Part shown: positions 44,181 to 53,025 of the stretch, in pieces
Position numbering within the stretch: position 1 is the stretch's first letter
Layout of the letters: every line of letters begins with the position of its first letter
Assembly (NCBI GenBank): GCA_963741995.1
Contig: CAVUKI010000001.1
Span: 930,001 to 994,000, forward strand
Direction of reading: 5' to 3'
DNA from: Bog-473 sp963741995
GTDB taxonomy: Bacteria > Actinomycetota > Acidimicrobiia > Acidimicrobiales > RAAP-2
Length of the DNA: 64,000 nucleotides
Position numbers and translations under genes: made by a program
Notes under the pieces: generated by a model
Database searches by the model: none
The model's input: the letters and a program-made list of their open reading frames with translations, nothing else
What the model was told of the DNA's origin: nothing

Positions 44181-45536
44181 GTGGGAATCGAGGCCGCGCC
44201 GAACGTACCGGCAGCGCCAGCCGCTCCGAAGCGGCCGACGGGAGTCGGGACTCTGCGGCGCCGGCCGCTGTGCCGAAACTTCGGGGGAGATCCCCGCTCA
44301 CAGGAGTTGGCGGCACAGATAGTGGAGCGGTCGGCCCGGATCTCGGCGCTGCACCGGGAGCAATTGGCCGACATCGCCGAGTTCGACCGGGCAGAGGGCT
44401 GGCGGGGTGACGGCGCGGTCTCCATGGTGGCCTGGGTCACCGGGCAGTGCCGCGTCAGCACGTCGACCGCCCGGCAGTGGGTACGTTCCGGGCACAATCT
44501 CGAACCGTTGCCCTGCCTGGCGGAAGGTTTGGCCTCGGGCGAGCTCTCGCTGGACTTGGTGGACCCTTTGGCGGAGGTGGCCTCGCCTTCCAGCGATGCC
44601 GCGCTACGGGAGGCCGCCACGCATTGGAGCGTCCAACAGGCGCGAGAGTTGGCGGCCTGGCACAAGGCGACGGCGGAGGCGGAGGCGGAAGCGGAAGCTG
44701 CGGCGGCCGCTGGTTCAGCAGCCCGAGAGTTCGAACAACGGACGCTGCGATTCAACGATTCGAGGCGGTCGGTCTGGGTCGCGTTCACCAGGGACGACTA
44801 CGCGATCGCGAAGTCGGTGCTGGTGGGACGGGTGGCGGCGCAAGGGGATAGGCAGGAGGGCGAGACTCCGAGCGATGCACCGACCTCGGCCGATCCGCTC
44901 GGCTACGTGCCCTACGACAAGCGCCTCTATGACGCGCTCGTCGACCTCTTCCAGACGGGGAGTGGGCCGCGTTCCGAAGCTGGTCGGTCCGCTGGGACGC
45001 AATCACGGCCGCGGGTGGTGGTGCATGCACCGCTGGAGGTGCTCGTCGGCTGCTCAGCTGACGACGTGGCCGAGATCGCCGGAGTTGGTCCCGTACCAGT
45101 CGAGGTCGTCCGGCGGCTGGCCTGTGACGCCAACGTGGATCTCGCGGTGGAGGATCGCGACGGTTCGATCTTGGATCAGGGTCGGGTTCGGCGGGATCCG
45201 ACCCCAGTGCAGCGCGTGGAGATCGACCGGCGAGACAAAGGCTGCCGGTTTCCCGGCTGCAGCTACACGGAATTCACGAACGTCCACCACATCGAGCACT
45301 GGGCCGACGGTGGACTGACGAACCTGGACAACCTGGTCACGCTGTGCCGACGCCACCATCGCGCCGTGCACGAATTCGGATGGAGCCTGTCCGGCGACGC
45401 CGACTCGGTGCTGACCTTCACGAGCCCCCACGGGCGCACAATGCAATCGGTACCTTCTCCGACCTGGCGGCAGTCCGCTGTGGTCCGCGCCGGTCAGAGA
45501 CAGCAGGCAGAGCGCAACAGGCCGATGCGCCGTTGA
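44181..45536 (+). CDS. DUF222/13E12-type HNH endonuclease-domain protein
   Basis: 451 residues from GTG 44181. The N-terminal DUF222 part ('ISALHREQLADIAEFDRAEGW' to 'GELSLDLVDPLAEVA') is followed by an Ala/Glu tract and the C-terminal HNH nuclease motif 'CRFPGCSYTEFTNVHHIEHW' with 'CRRHHRAVHE' (residues ~358-402). 13E12 repeat proteins are multi-copy and semi-mobile in mycobacteria and relatives; their job is unknown. It sits between the bioAFD operon and the convergent bsaP-bioB pair, so it may have been inserted into one biotin locus. Confidence 0.88.
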   Translation: MGIEAAPNVPAAPAAPKRPTGVGTLRRRPLCRNFGGDPRSQELAAQIVERSARISALHREQLADIAEFDRAEGWRGDGAVSMVAWVTGQCRVSTSTARQWVRSGHNLEPLPCLAEGLASGELSLDLVDPLAEVASPSSDAALREAATHWSVQQARELAAWHKATAEAEAEAEAAAAAGSAAREFEQRTLRFNDSRRSVWVAFTRDDYAIAKSVLVGRVAAQGDRQEGETPSDAPTSADPLGYVPYDKRLYDALVDLFQTGSGPRSEAGRSAGTQSRPRVVVHAPLEVLVGCSADDVAEIAGVGPVPVEVVRRLACDANVDLAVEDRDGSILDQGRVRRDPTPVQRVEIDRRDKGCRFPGCSYTEFTNVHHIEHWADGGLTNLDNLVTLCRRHHRAVHEFGWSLSGDADSVLTFTSPHGRTMQSVPSPTWRQSAVVRAGQRQQAERNRPMRR

Positions 45537-45586
45537 GCTCCGCGCGTTGGGGTCCCCGCGCCCCGGACCCCGAGGCGTGGGGCTGA

Positions 45587-45778
45587 TCAGCGAGAGCTGA
45601 GCTTCGGGTGCCCGGAGTCGCGGCAGCGCGCCTGCCAACCGGTGGGGATGACCGAGACCGTCATGCGGTGTCCGCATTCGGGACAGAAGCGCGGCGGATC
45701 GAACGCTCGCCCGCAGCCGGGGCAATCGGTGGACGGCTTGCCGCAGCCGGTGCAATGAGTGGTCACGGTGAGGGCCAC
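45587..45778 (-). CDS. bsaP: biotin synthase auxiliary protein
   Basis: 63 residues. Three CxxC-type pairs ('CTGCG', 'CPGC', 'CPECG') and the tail 'FCPECGHRMTVSVIPTGWQARC' are those of BsaP, the small cysteine-rich protein reported in mycobacteria as a partner needed for biotin synthase function. The start is GTG 45778 or GTG 45766 four codons later. It lies directly after bioB on the same strand, separated only by the G/C-rich repeat, so it is co-transcribed. Confidence 0.85.
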   Translation of the reverse strand: MALTVTTHCTGCGKPSTDCPGCGRAFDPPRFCPECGHRMTVSVIPTGWQARCRDSGHPKLSSR

Positions 45779-45780
45779 GT

Positions 45781-45834
45781 GGTGAGGGGGTGGGTGGTGA
45801 GGGGGTGGGTGGAGAGGGGGTGGATGGTGATGGG
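45781..45834. repeat. 15-base G-rich minisatellite between bioB and bsaP
   Basis: GGTGAGGGGGTGGGT occurs three and a half times. On the plus strand the G-runs could fold as a quadruplex. It fills the whole spacer between two co-transcribed genes. Confidence 0.8.
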
Positions 45835-45836
45835 TT

Positions 45837-46934
45837 TCAGATGGCGGCAGTGAGGGCGCCGATGGGCATGCGCAGGTCCTCGAGCATCTGGAGGTCCTCG
45901 TCGGCGGAGCGGCCGAGCGTCGTCAGGTAGTTGCCGACGATCAGGGCGTTGATGCCGGCGGTCATACCGATGGCCTGGAGGTCGCGCAGGGTGACCTCGC
46001 GGCCGCCGGCGTAGCGGAGGATCACCGAGGGCAAAGCCAGGCGGAAGAGCGCAATCCAACGGATGGCATCCCAGGCGCCGAGGATGGGTTGGTCGCTGAG
46101 CGGGGTGCCCGGTCGGGGATTGAGGAAATTGAGCGGCACCTCGGTGGGGTCGAGCTCCTGGAGCTGGATCAGCAGCTCGACCCGCTGCGCCACGGTCTCG
46201 CCCACGTTGATGAGGGCGCCGCAGCACAGCTCCATCCCGTTCGCCTTGACGAGCCGGCAGGTGTCGGCCCGCTCGTCCCAGTCGTGCGTGGTGACGATGC
46301 TCGGGAAGTAGGAGCGCGCCGTCTCGACGTTGTGGTTGTAGCGATGCACGCCGCCTTCGGCGAGCCGGCGGGCCTGGTCCCCGGTGAGGATGCCCGCGCT
46401 GACGGCGATATTGAGGCCGGTCTCGTCGTGGATCACCGGCACGAGGTCGAGGATGCGCTGCAGGGTGCGCTCGTCGGGCCCGCGCACGGCGAGGACGATG
46501 CAGAACTCCGAGGCGCCGAGGGCGGCGGTCTCGCGGGCGGCGGCGAGGACTTCGTCGGTATCGAGGAAGGGGGTGGCCTTGACCGGCGTGTCGAAACGCG
46601 AGGACTGCGAGCAGAAGTGGCAGTCCTCGGGGCAGCCGCCCGTCTTGGCGGACAGGATGCCTTCGATCTCGACCTCGGGCCCGCACCAGGCCAGCCGGAC
46701 CTGGTGCGCCAGCGAGGCCAGCGCCATCACGGCGCCGTCGGGGAGTGCGGCCAGGGCAGTGAGCTCGTCCGACGTCAGGAGCCGTCGCTCGTCGAGGAGG
46801 GCCCGCTCGGCTCCGGCGATCACAGCTCTGTCCGCCGCACTCAGGGCGACTTGGGGAGGAGGCGGCGGCGCCGCGGCAGCGGCTGTGGCTGCGGGGCGGA
46901 AGGCGACAGGGCTCGTGGTGGTCACGGCGCCCAC
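45837..46934 (-). CDS. bioB: biotin synthase
   Basis: 365 residues from GTG 46934; GTG 46925 three codons in is also possible. A radical SAM enzyme that inserts sulfur into dethiobiotin. The 4Fe-4S site is 'GGCPEDCHFCSQS' (CxxxCxxC, residues ~99-111). 'YNHNVETARSYFPSIVTTH' and 'INALIVGNYLTTLGR' are BioB blocks. An Ala/Pro-rich head of ~30 residues is extra. It is the first gene of the minus-strand pair with bsaP. Confidence 0.95.
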   Translation of the reverse strand: MGAVTTTSPVAFRPAATAAAAAPPPPPQVALSAADRAVIAGAERALLDERRLLTSDELTALAALPDGAVMALASLAHQVRLAWCGPEVEIEGILSAKTGGCPEDCHFCSQSSRFDTPVKATPFLDTDEVLAAARETAALGASEFCIVLAVRGPDERTLQRILDLVPVIHDETGLNIAVSAGILTGDQARRLAEGGVHRYNHNVETARSYFPSIVTTHDWDERADTCRLVKANGMELCCGALINVGETVAQRVELLIQLQELDPTEVPLNFLNPRPGTPLSDQPILGAWDAIRWIALFRLALPSVILRYAGGREVTLRDLQAIGMTAGINALIVGNYLTTLGRSADEDLQMLEDLRMPIGALTAAI

Positions 46935-46990
46935 GGTAGTGGCAGGGTGTGGGCCTCCGGAAGTTGGCCGGAGCGCTGGGAGGAGTGGTC

Positions 46991-48292
46991 ATGGCCTGGG
47001 ATTTCTCGACGGAACCGGAGTTCGAGGAGAAGTTGGAGTGGATGCGCGGCTTCGTGCGGGAGGAGGTGTTCCCGCTCGAGACCCTGGATCTCACCTACGA
47101 CCAGGTGCGGGTCCTGATCGGGCCGCTGCAGGAGCGGGTCAAGGCCGAGGGGTTGTGGGCGGCCCACCTGCCGCCGGCGTTGGGCGGCATGGGGTTCGGG
47201 CAGGTGCGGCTGGGGCTGATGCACGAGATCCTGGGGCAGTCGCCGCTGGCGCCGGTGGTGTTCGGCAACAATGCGCCGGACTCGGGGAACGCGGAGTTGC
47301 TGGCGGTGGGGATCGAGGCGAGCGGGAATGAGTCGCAGCGCTCGCAGTGGTTGCAGCCCTTGTTGGACGGGACGCTGCGGTCGGCCTTCTCCATGACCGA
47401 GCCCGACACCGCGGGATCTGATCCGACGCTGTTGAAGACGTCGGCCGTCCGGGACGGCGAGGAATGGGTCATCAACGGGCACAAGTGGTTCACATCCAAC
47501 GGATCCGTGGCGGATTTCCTGATCGTGATGGCGGTGACGAATCCGGACGTCCATCCGTATTCGGGGTCGTCGATGATCATCGTGCCGGTCTCTACGCCGG
47601 GGGTCGACATCGTGCGGGACGTGTCGACCATGGAGGACCCGCATACGCCGTACGGGCGCTTCGGGAACCACGCCGAGATCAGGTACGTGGACGTGCGGGT
47701 GCCGGTCGGGAACTTGATCGGGGTGGAGGGGTCGGGGTTCGCGCTGGCGCAGCACCGGTTGGGGCCGGGGCGGATCCATCACTGCATGCGCTGGTTGGGG
47801 CAATCCCGGCGGGCCTTCGACATGTTGTGCGAGCGGGCGGTCTCTCGGTATGCGCACGGATCCATGCTGGCGGAGAAGCAGACCATCCAGAACTGGGTGG
47901 CCGACTCCATGGCCGAGATGCAGGCGGCCCGGCTCATGACGCTGCAGGCCGCCTGGAAGATGGATCAGGAAGGGGCGGCGGCGGCGCGGGTCGAGATCGC
48001 CATGATCAAGTACTTCGGGGCGAAGGTCCTGTACGACGTGATCGACCGCGCCATCCAGGTGCACGGGTCGCTGGGCTTCTCTTCGGATTTGCCGCTGGAG
48101 TCGATGTACCGGGCCGCTCGGGCCGCCCGGATCTACGACGGGCCCGACGAGGTCCATCGTCAGACGGTGGCCCGGCGTGTGTTGAAGGGCTATGCACTGC
48201 ACGAGGTGCCGACCGAGCACATCCCGACCCGGCAGGCCGAGGCGCAGCGCCGCTTCGCCGATCTGTTGGCGGACCTGACGGTGGATGCGTAG
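46991..48292 (+). CDS. acyl-CoA dehydrogenase
   Basis: 433 residues from ATG 46991 with 'gggagga' just upstream (a GTG at 46949 is in frame but poorer). Blocks are 'AFSMTEPDTAGSDPTLLKTSAV', 'NGHKWFTSNGSVADFLIVMAVT', 'HHCMRWLGQSRRAFDMLCERA' and 'IQVHGSLGFSSDLPLESMYR'. This 'HHCMR(W)LG' type resembles ACAD10/11-like dehydrogenases that act on long or branched substrates. It is divergent from bioB with 56 bases between and has no obvious operon partner. Confidence 0.9.
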   Translation: MAWDFSTEPEFEEKLEWMRGFVREEVFPLETLDLTYDQVRVLIGPLQERVKAEGLWAAHLPPALGGMGFGQVRLGLMHEILGQSPLAPVVFGNNAPDSGNAELLAVGIEASGNESQRSQWLQPLLDGTLRSAFSMTEPDTAGSDPTLLKTSAVRDGEEWVINGHKWFTSNGSVADFLIVMAVTNPDVHPYSGSSMIIVPVSTPGVDIVRDVSTMEDPHTPYGRFGNHAEIRYVDVRVPVGNLIGVEGSGFALAQHRLGPGRIHHCMRWLGQSRRAFDMLCERAVSRYAHGSMLAEKQTIQNWVADSMAEMQAARLMTLQAAWKMDQEGAAAARVEIAMIKYFGAKVLYDVIDRAIQVHGSLGFSSDLPLESMYRAARAARIYDGPDEVHRQTVARRVLKGYALHEVPTEHIPTRQAEAQRRFADLLADLTVDA

Positions 48293-48340
48293 GCGCCGCC
48301 CGGTGCGGCTGGAAATCCTGGAATATCCGTCACAACTGGC

Positions 48341-49249
48341 GTGAGGGGAGCGCGGGGAGCGCAGGGAGCGCGGGTGTCGCATCGCCTGGGATTGGTGGGT
48401 GCCACTGTCGCCGTGGCGCTCCTCATGTCGGCGTGCGGGTCATCGGGATCGGGTGTGCCGACGGGGTCGCGCCATCCAGGGCACACAACGGCGTCGAGCA
48501 CCGCGGCCCCGCCATCCACGACGACGTCCTCGACGCCATCCACGACGACGTCCTCGACGCCATCGACGAGCGGCTCCGGCTCGGGACCCATGGTGACAGC
48601 GACGCTCCCCGTGGTGGTGTGCCAGACGACCTCGGGTGTCACGACCACGACGGCAGCGCTGCCGGGGTCGGTCTCGGTCAGCGTGCCGTCATCGGCTGCG
48701 CAGGAAGGAAACCTGGCCGTCTACAGCGGCGAGTCCGGCGCGTTGATGCTCGTAGGCCCGACGGTCGGCTGGACGTGCACCGGCACCTTTGGGGCGGACG
48801 GCAGCGGGATCATGGCACTCGCACCGGTCGGGACGCCCGTGCCGACCGCCTCGGGGACCACATGGCACGTGCCGGCGTCCTCGCCGGCGCAGGCGATCGT
48901 GGCCATGGAGAGCGGGGGCAGCCCTGTGCAGGGAGCCGTACTGGCCTGTCCCCTCTTCAGTGCCGCCAAGGCGGCGACGCAGCAGGACCTAGGGAAGGGC
49001 TGTCCCATCAGCAGTCCGCCGGAAGAGCATGTCGTGCGGACGTCGTCGGTCGAGGTCGGGTTCCAGGACCCACCCGGCGTGGCCGGGGTCGGGTTCCCCT
49101 CGGGCGGTCAGAACGCAGCGAACGGAATAGTCCTGTATCAGCCGAAGCCGACTGAGCCGACGGCGTACCTGGCCACGTGCACCCTGCCCACGGCGCAGCA
49201 GAACCTGTGCGCGGCGGTGCTGAACGAATTCGCGGCGACATTCGGATGA
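48341..49249 (+). CDS. secreted lipoprotein of unknown function
   Basis: 302 residues from GTG 48341, or ~291 from GTG 48374. 'GLVGATVAVALLMSAC' ends in a lipobox with Cys at residue ~32. A Ser/Thr/Pro linker follows ('TTTSSTPSTTTSSTPSTSG'), partly coded by two 24-base tandem repeats (48511-48558). The outer domain has a few cysteines ('VGWTCTGTFGADGSGIMALAP', 'GCPISSPPEEHVV') and no recognised family. Confidence 0.78.
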   Translation: MRGARGAQGARVSHRLGLVGATVAVALLMSACGSSGSGVPTGSRHPGHTTASSTAAPPSTTTSSTPSTTTSSTPSTSGSGSGPMVTATLPVVVCQTTSGVTTTTAALPGSVSVSVPSSAAQEGNLAVYSGESGALMLVGPTVGWTCTGTFGADGSGIMALAPVGTPVPTASGTTWHVPASSPAQAIVAMESGGSPVQGAVLACPLFSAAKAATQQDLGKGCPISSPPEEHVVRTSSVEVGFQDPPGVAGVGFPSGGQNAANGIVLYQPKPTEPTAYLATCTLPTAQQNLCAAVLNEFAATFG

Positions 49250-49297
49250 GCCCGCTACGCAGTGCGATGAGCCGGTGTGCCTGCCTGCGGGCGGGGC

Positions 49298-49669
49298 TCA
49301 TCCGAGGGAGTGGCTGACCGCCTCGATGTTGTTCCCATCCGGATCGCGCACGAAGGCCCCGTAGTAGTTCGAGTGGTACTGGGGCCAGAGCTGTGGCTCG
49401 TGCAGTGGCTCGGCCCCGGTGGAGAGGGCGGCTTCGAAGAAGGCCCGTACCGCCGTGCGGTCGGCGGCCTGGAAGGCGATGTGGGTCTCACGGAAGCCGT
49501 CGCCCGTCTGCTGCTGCCCAATCCAGAAGGTCGGCGACGGTGGGATGCCGTAGCCGATGGCGTCCCCGTCTTCCATGACGCGCCCTTCGCCAAGGGGGGC
49601 GAGAACGGCGTCGTAGAAGCGGGCGCTGGCGTCCATGTCGGCGCACTGGATGGAGACGTGGGCGAGCAT
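49298..49669 (-). CDS. VOC-family (glyoxalase-like) protein
   Basis: 123 residues from ATG 49669 ('MLAHVSIQCADMDASARFYDAVLAPLG'). 'AFVRDPDGNNIEAVSH' is the second metal-side motif. One VOC module of two beta-alpha-beta-beta-beta units, a group with glyoxalase, dioxygenase and resistance members. Substrate unknown. Stands alone. Confidence 0.88.
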   Translation of the reverse strand: MLAHVSIQCADMDASARFYDAVLAPLGEGRVMEDGDAIGYGIPPSPTFWIGQQQTGDGFRETHIAFQAADRTAVRAFFEAALSTGAEPLHEPQLWPQYHSNYYGAFVRDPDGNNIEAVSHSLG

Positions 49670-49848
49670 GGGACCAGTTTGCCATTCCAACCTTCTTCCA
49701 GCATTGTGCGCCGGTCACAGGCGGCCTCAAGGTCGTTCGTCCTCGCTGCGTTCGGGCGCTCCACCTTGGCCCCGCCTGCTCCTTGGCGCATTTTCGCGAT
49801 CAGAAGGTCGTCGGGAATCCCTGTCGTGAGGTGACGTAATCTGCGGCC

Positions 49849-50514
49849 GTGGTTGGCTCTGCGATGGTGCTGACGATCGACTGGACGACGACCGCCACCT
49901 TCGCCACGGCCATCGGGACCCTGGTGCTGGCGGTGGCCACGTTCGCCGCCGTGCGCTCGGCCAATCGGGCCGCCCGGGTCGCAGAAAGGGGCTTCTTGGT
50001 CAGCACGCGACCTGTCCTGGTCTCGTCCAAACTCGAGGACCCGATACAAAAGGTCAGATGGATCGACGACCACTGGGCCCAAGTAGGCGGGAGCCAGGCC
50101 AGTGTCGAATCCGTGGACGGGAACATGTACCTGGCTGTGTCGCTGCGCAACGTCGGTTCCGGCATTGCCGTGATGTTCGGATGGGCGCTGATGCGGGATC
50201 TCGTCCACAACGACGTCGCGCACTCGGATCTCGACGCGTTCCGATTGCAGACGCGCGACCTGTACATCGCAGCCGGGGACGTCGGCTTCTGGCAGGGCGC
50301 CATCCGGGAGGCCGATGATCCGATGTACGTCCCGATGTGCAAGGACATCAAGAACGAGCGGCCCTTCACGCTCGAGCTGCTCTACGGCGACCACGAGGGC
50401 GGGCAGCGCACCATCACCCGCTTCGGGATGGTCCCCCGGACCGACGGCGAGGAGCCCAGCTGGTTTCCCAACGTCGCCCGGCACTGGAACCTCGACCGGC
50501 CCGATCCGCGCTGA
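49849..50514 (+). CDS. hypothetical membrane-anchored protein
   Basis: 221 residues from GTG 49849, or 216 from ATG 49864. One N-terminal membrane helix ('ATFATAIGTLVLAVATFAAVRSA', residues ~15-37) is followed by a soluble part with 'STRPVLVSSK' and 'LAVSLRNVGSGIAVMFGW', a pattern seen in many small bacterial proteins of unknown role. No enzyme motif was seen. Confidence 0.75.
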   Translation: MVGSAMVLTIDWTTTATFATAIGTLVLAVATFAAVRSANRAARVAERGFLVSTRPVLVSSKLEDPIQKVRWIDDHWAQVGGSQASVESVDGNMYLAVSLRNVGSGIAVMFGWALMRDLVHNDVAHSDLDAFRLQTRDLYIAAGDVGFWQGAIREADDPMYVPMCKDIKNERPFTLELLYGDHEGGQRTITRFGMVPRTDGEEPSWFPNVARHWNLDRPDPR

Positions 50515-50569
50515 GCCTGCCTGTCAGGCGCAACGAAGGGAGGGAGCCCGCCGGGATGAATCCGGCGGA

Positions 50570-51178
50570 TCAGGGGCGGAGACCCCGCAGGACAGTCGCG
50601 CAGGCTCGGTCGTAGACGGCGTCCTGCTCCTCGATGAGGCCCATGCCGAGGAGCTCGAGCGAGACCCATCCGTGCACGTTGGACCAGATGATGTGCGCGA
50701 CGGCGTCCGGTGCGCCCTCGGCGAGCACGCCGGCGGCCATCGCGCGCTCGACGGCATTGACCAAGGTGCCGAAGGCCTCGGCCGCCACGTCGGCCACCGG
50801 CGCGCTCGGCTCGAATCCCGGCACCGCCCGGAGGAACATGATCCGGTACACCATCGGATTGGCCAGGGCGAGAGCCCGGTAGCGCCGGCCGCATTCCCGC
50901 AGGGCCTCGTAGGGATCGAGGATGTTGCCGATGGAGGCCATGGCGTCGCGCAGGCGCTCGAAGCCCTGCACCCACAGCGCTTCGACGATGCCGAACTTGG
51001 ACTCGAAGTGGTTGTAGACGCCCATCGGGGCCACGCCGGCGGCGGCGGCGATCCGGCGGACGGAGAGGGCGTCGGGCCCTTCGGTCTCGAGGATCTCGGT
51101 GGCGGAGGCGAGGAGGGCGGCCTCCATGTCGGCGCTGGGAGTCCTCGTCCTGGTCCTGGTCCGAGGGCTTTCTGTCAT
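50570..51178 (-). CDS. TetR-family transcriptional regulator
   Basis: 202 residues from ATG 51178. The helix-turn-helix is 'LLASATEILETEGPDALSVRRIAAAAGVAPMGVYNHFESKFGIVEAL' in style (residues ~23-69). A run of Arg-Thr repeats ('RTRTRTRTP') opens the protein. It is divergent from a 14-helix exporter with an almost ideal palindrome between, the classic repressor-exporter layout. Confidence 0.93.
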   Translation of the reverse strand: MTESPRTRTRTRTPSADMEAALLASATEILETEGPDALSVRRIAAAAGVAPMGVYNHFESKFGIVEALWVQGFERLRDAMASIGNILDPYEALRECGRRYRALALANPMVYRIMFLRAVPGFEPSAPVADVAAEAFGTLVNAVERAMAAGVLAEGAPDAVAHIIWSNVHGWVSLELLGMGLIEEQDAVYDRACATVLRGLRP

Positions 51179-51194
51179 GGGTCTCGCCTACTGA

Positions 51195-51228
51195 AGAACA
51201 TCGTGCTATAACTCTAGCACAGCGTTCT
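51195..51228. promoter_or_regulatory. 34-base palindromic operator between TetR and MFS genes
   Basis: Outer arms AGAAC (51195-51199) and GTTCT (51224-51228) and inner arms GTGCTA (51203-51208) and TAGCAC (51215-51220) are all perfect inverted pairs around a six-base centre. The site is 16 bases from the TetR start and 36 from the exporter start. Confidence 0.75.
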
Positions 51229-51264
51229 ATACGGTTCGTGTTCCCAATCCAGAAGGAGCCGTCG

Positions 51265-52992
51265 ATGCCCGGATCTGACCTCGAAACCACGGTCATGGCG
51301 CCCGTGGACGGCGCCTCCCCATCCAGGGGATCCACGGACCGGCGCTGGATAGTGCTCCCCGTCCTGTGCCTCTCCGTCTTCCTGGTCGTGGTGGACAACA
51401 CCATCGTCAATGTGGCGCTGCCCACGCTGAACCGTCATCTGGGCGCGTCCATCAGCTCGCTGCAATGGATCGTCGACGTCTACAGCCTGGCCTTCGCCGG
51501 CCTGCTGCTGGCCGGCGGCGGCATCGGGGACCGGCTCGGGCGCAAGGGCACCATGCAGGTCGGCCTCGTCTTCTTCGGCCTGTTCTCCGTGGCGGCAGCT
51601 GCGGCGCACACGACCGGCTCGTTGATCGCGGCCCGGGCGCTGATGGGCGTGGCGGCCGCCTTCATCTTCCCGGCCAGCCTGGCCATCCTCACGAGTATCT
51701 TCACGGATCCATCCGAGCGGCAGAAGGCGCTCGGGATTTGGGGGGCGACGTCGGGGATCGCGGTCGCCTTCGGCCCGATCGTGGGCGGCGCGCTCCTCGA
51801 GCACTTCTGGTACGGGTCGATCTTCCTCGTCAACGTGCCCATCGTGATCATCACGTTCATCGCCGGCCAGATGCTGATCCCGCGCCTGCCGCGCATCGCA
51901 GCCCACCGCTTCGACGTGCGGGGCGTCATCATCTCGACGGCGGGTGTGACCGCGCTGGTGTTGGCGATCATTGAGGGGCCACAGTGGGGGTGGGCGGCAC
52001 CGGCGACGCTCGCATGCTTCGCGGCCGCGGCCGTCCTGCTGACGGTGTTCACGCTGGTCGAGTTGCGCACCGACGGGCCGCTGCTGGACGTGCGGGTCTT
52101 CAAGATCCCCCGCTTCACCGGCGGCGCGGTGTCGATCTCGGTGGCGTTCTTCTGCCTGTTCGGGTTCATCTTCCTGATCACCCAGTACTTCCAGTTCGTG
52201 AAGGGGTACTCGACGCTGTCGGCGGGCGTGCACACGCTGCCCTTCGCCATCGTGGCCGCCATCTTCACGCCGATCGCCGCCGTAGTGGCGCTCAAGGTGG
52301 GGACACGGCTGGTCGTCACCGTGGGGCTGTTGTTGATGGGAGCCGGCCTCGTCGTGGCGGCCTTCAACTCCTCGGAGGGCACCAGCTATTGGGGGCCGCT
52401 CATCACCGCCATGGTGTTGCTGGCGCTCGGGTTGTCGTCCATCACGGCCCCCACGGCGGAGGCGGTCATGGGCTCGGTGGGCGACGACCAGCGGGGCGCC
52501 GCCGCCGGCGTCAACAACACGACCCGGGAGCTCGGCGGCACGCTCGGCGTGGCCGTGTTCGGCTCGATCTTCGCCTCGTCCTACGCCCCGAAGATCATCA
52601 GCGCGTTCCGTCCGCTGCCCATCCCGGCCGGCCCCAAAGCCGAAGCGCACCAATCCGTGGCGGCGGGGCTGGCGGTGGCCAATCACGCGCCCCGTGCGGT
52701 GCGGCCGGCTCTGGAGTCGACCATCTTCACGGCGTTCCACAGCGGTCTCGAGGTGGCGTGCATCGCCGGCGCCGGCGTGGCGGTGCTGGGCGCGCTGGCT
52801 GCATTCAGGTTGCTGCCGGGCCGCGGGGCGCCTGAGGTGGAGCTGGACGGGCGGGCCGCATCCGTGGCTGCATCCGTGGCTGCGTCTGCGGCTGCGGCTG
52901 CGGCTGCGGCTGCGGCTGCGACTGGGTCTGGGTCTGGGGCTGGGTCCGACCCCGACCGCTACCCGGAGTACGTGCCGTACGTGAGCGCCTGA
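51265..52992 (+). CDS. MFS drug-resistance transporter, DHA2 (14-helix) type
   Basis: 575 residues from ATG 51265 with 'agaaggag' ahead. About 14 membrane helices; 'DNTIVNVALPTL' is the DHA2 motif D1, 'GDRLGRKGTMQVGLVFFGL' motif A, 'SGIAVAFGPIVGGALLEHF' motif C. It should export drugs or toxic compounds by proton antiport. The C-terminal tail has an Ala-rich tract coded by GCTGCG repeats (52884-52920) and Gly/Ser repeats. Expression is probably controlled by the divergent TetR protein. Confidence 0.93.
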   Translation: MPGSDLETTVMAPVDGASPSRGSTDRRWIVLPVLCLSVFLVVVDNTIVNVALPTLNRHLGASISSLQWIVDVYSLAFAGLLLAGGGIGDRLGRKGTMQVGLVFFGLFSVAAAAAHTTGSLIAARALMGVAAAFIFPASLAILTSIFTDPSERQKALGIWGATSGIAVAFGPIVGGALLEHFWYGSIFLVNVPIVIITFIAGQMLIPRLPRIAAHRFDVRGVIISTAGVTALVLAIIEGPQWGWAAPATLACFAAAAVLLTVFTLVELRTDGPLLDVRVFKIPRFTGGAVSISVAFFCLFGFIFLITQYFQFVKGYSTLSAGVHTLPFAIVAAIFTPIAAVVALKVGTRLVVTVGLLLMGAGLVVAAFNSSEGTSYWGPLITAMVLLALGLSSITAPTAEAVMGSVGDDQRGAAAGVNNTTRELGGTLGVAVFGSIFASSYAPKIISAFRPLPIPAGPKAEAHQSVAAGLAVANHAPRAVRPALESTIFTAFHSGLEVACIAGAGVAVLGALAAFRLLPGRGAPEVELDGRAASVAASVAASAAAAAAAAAAATGSGSGAGSDPDRYPEYVPYVSA

Positions 52993-53025
52993 GGGCTATG
53001 AGCTGAATAACTACGAGCGGAATCC

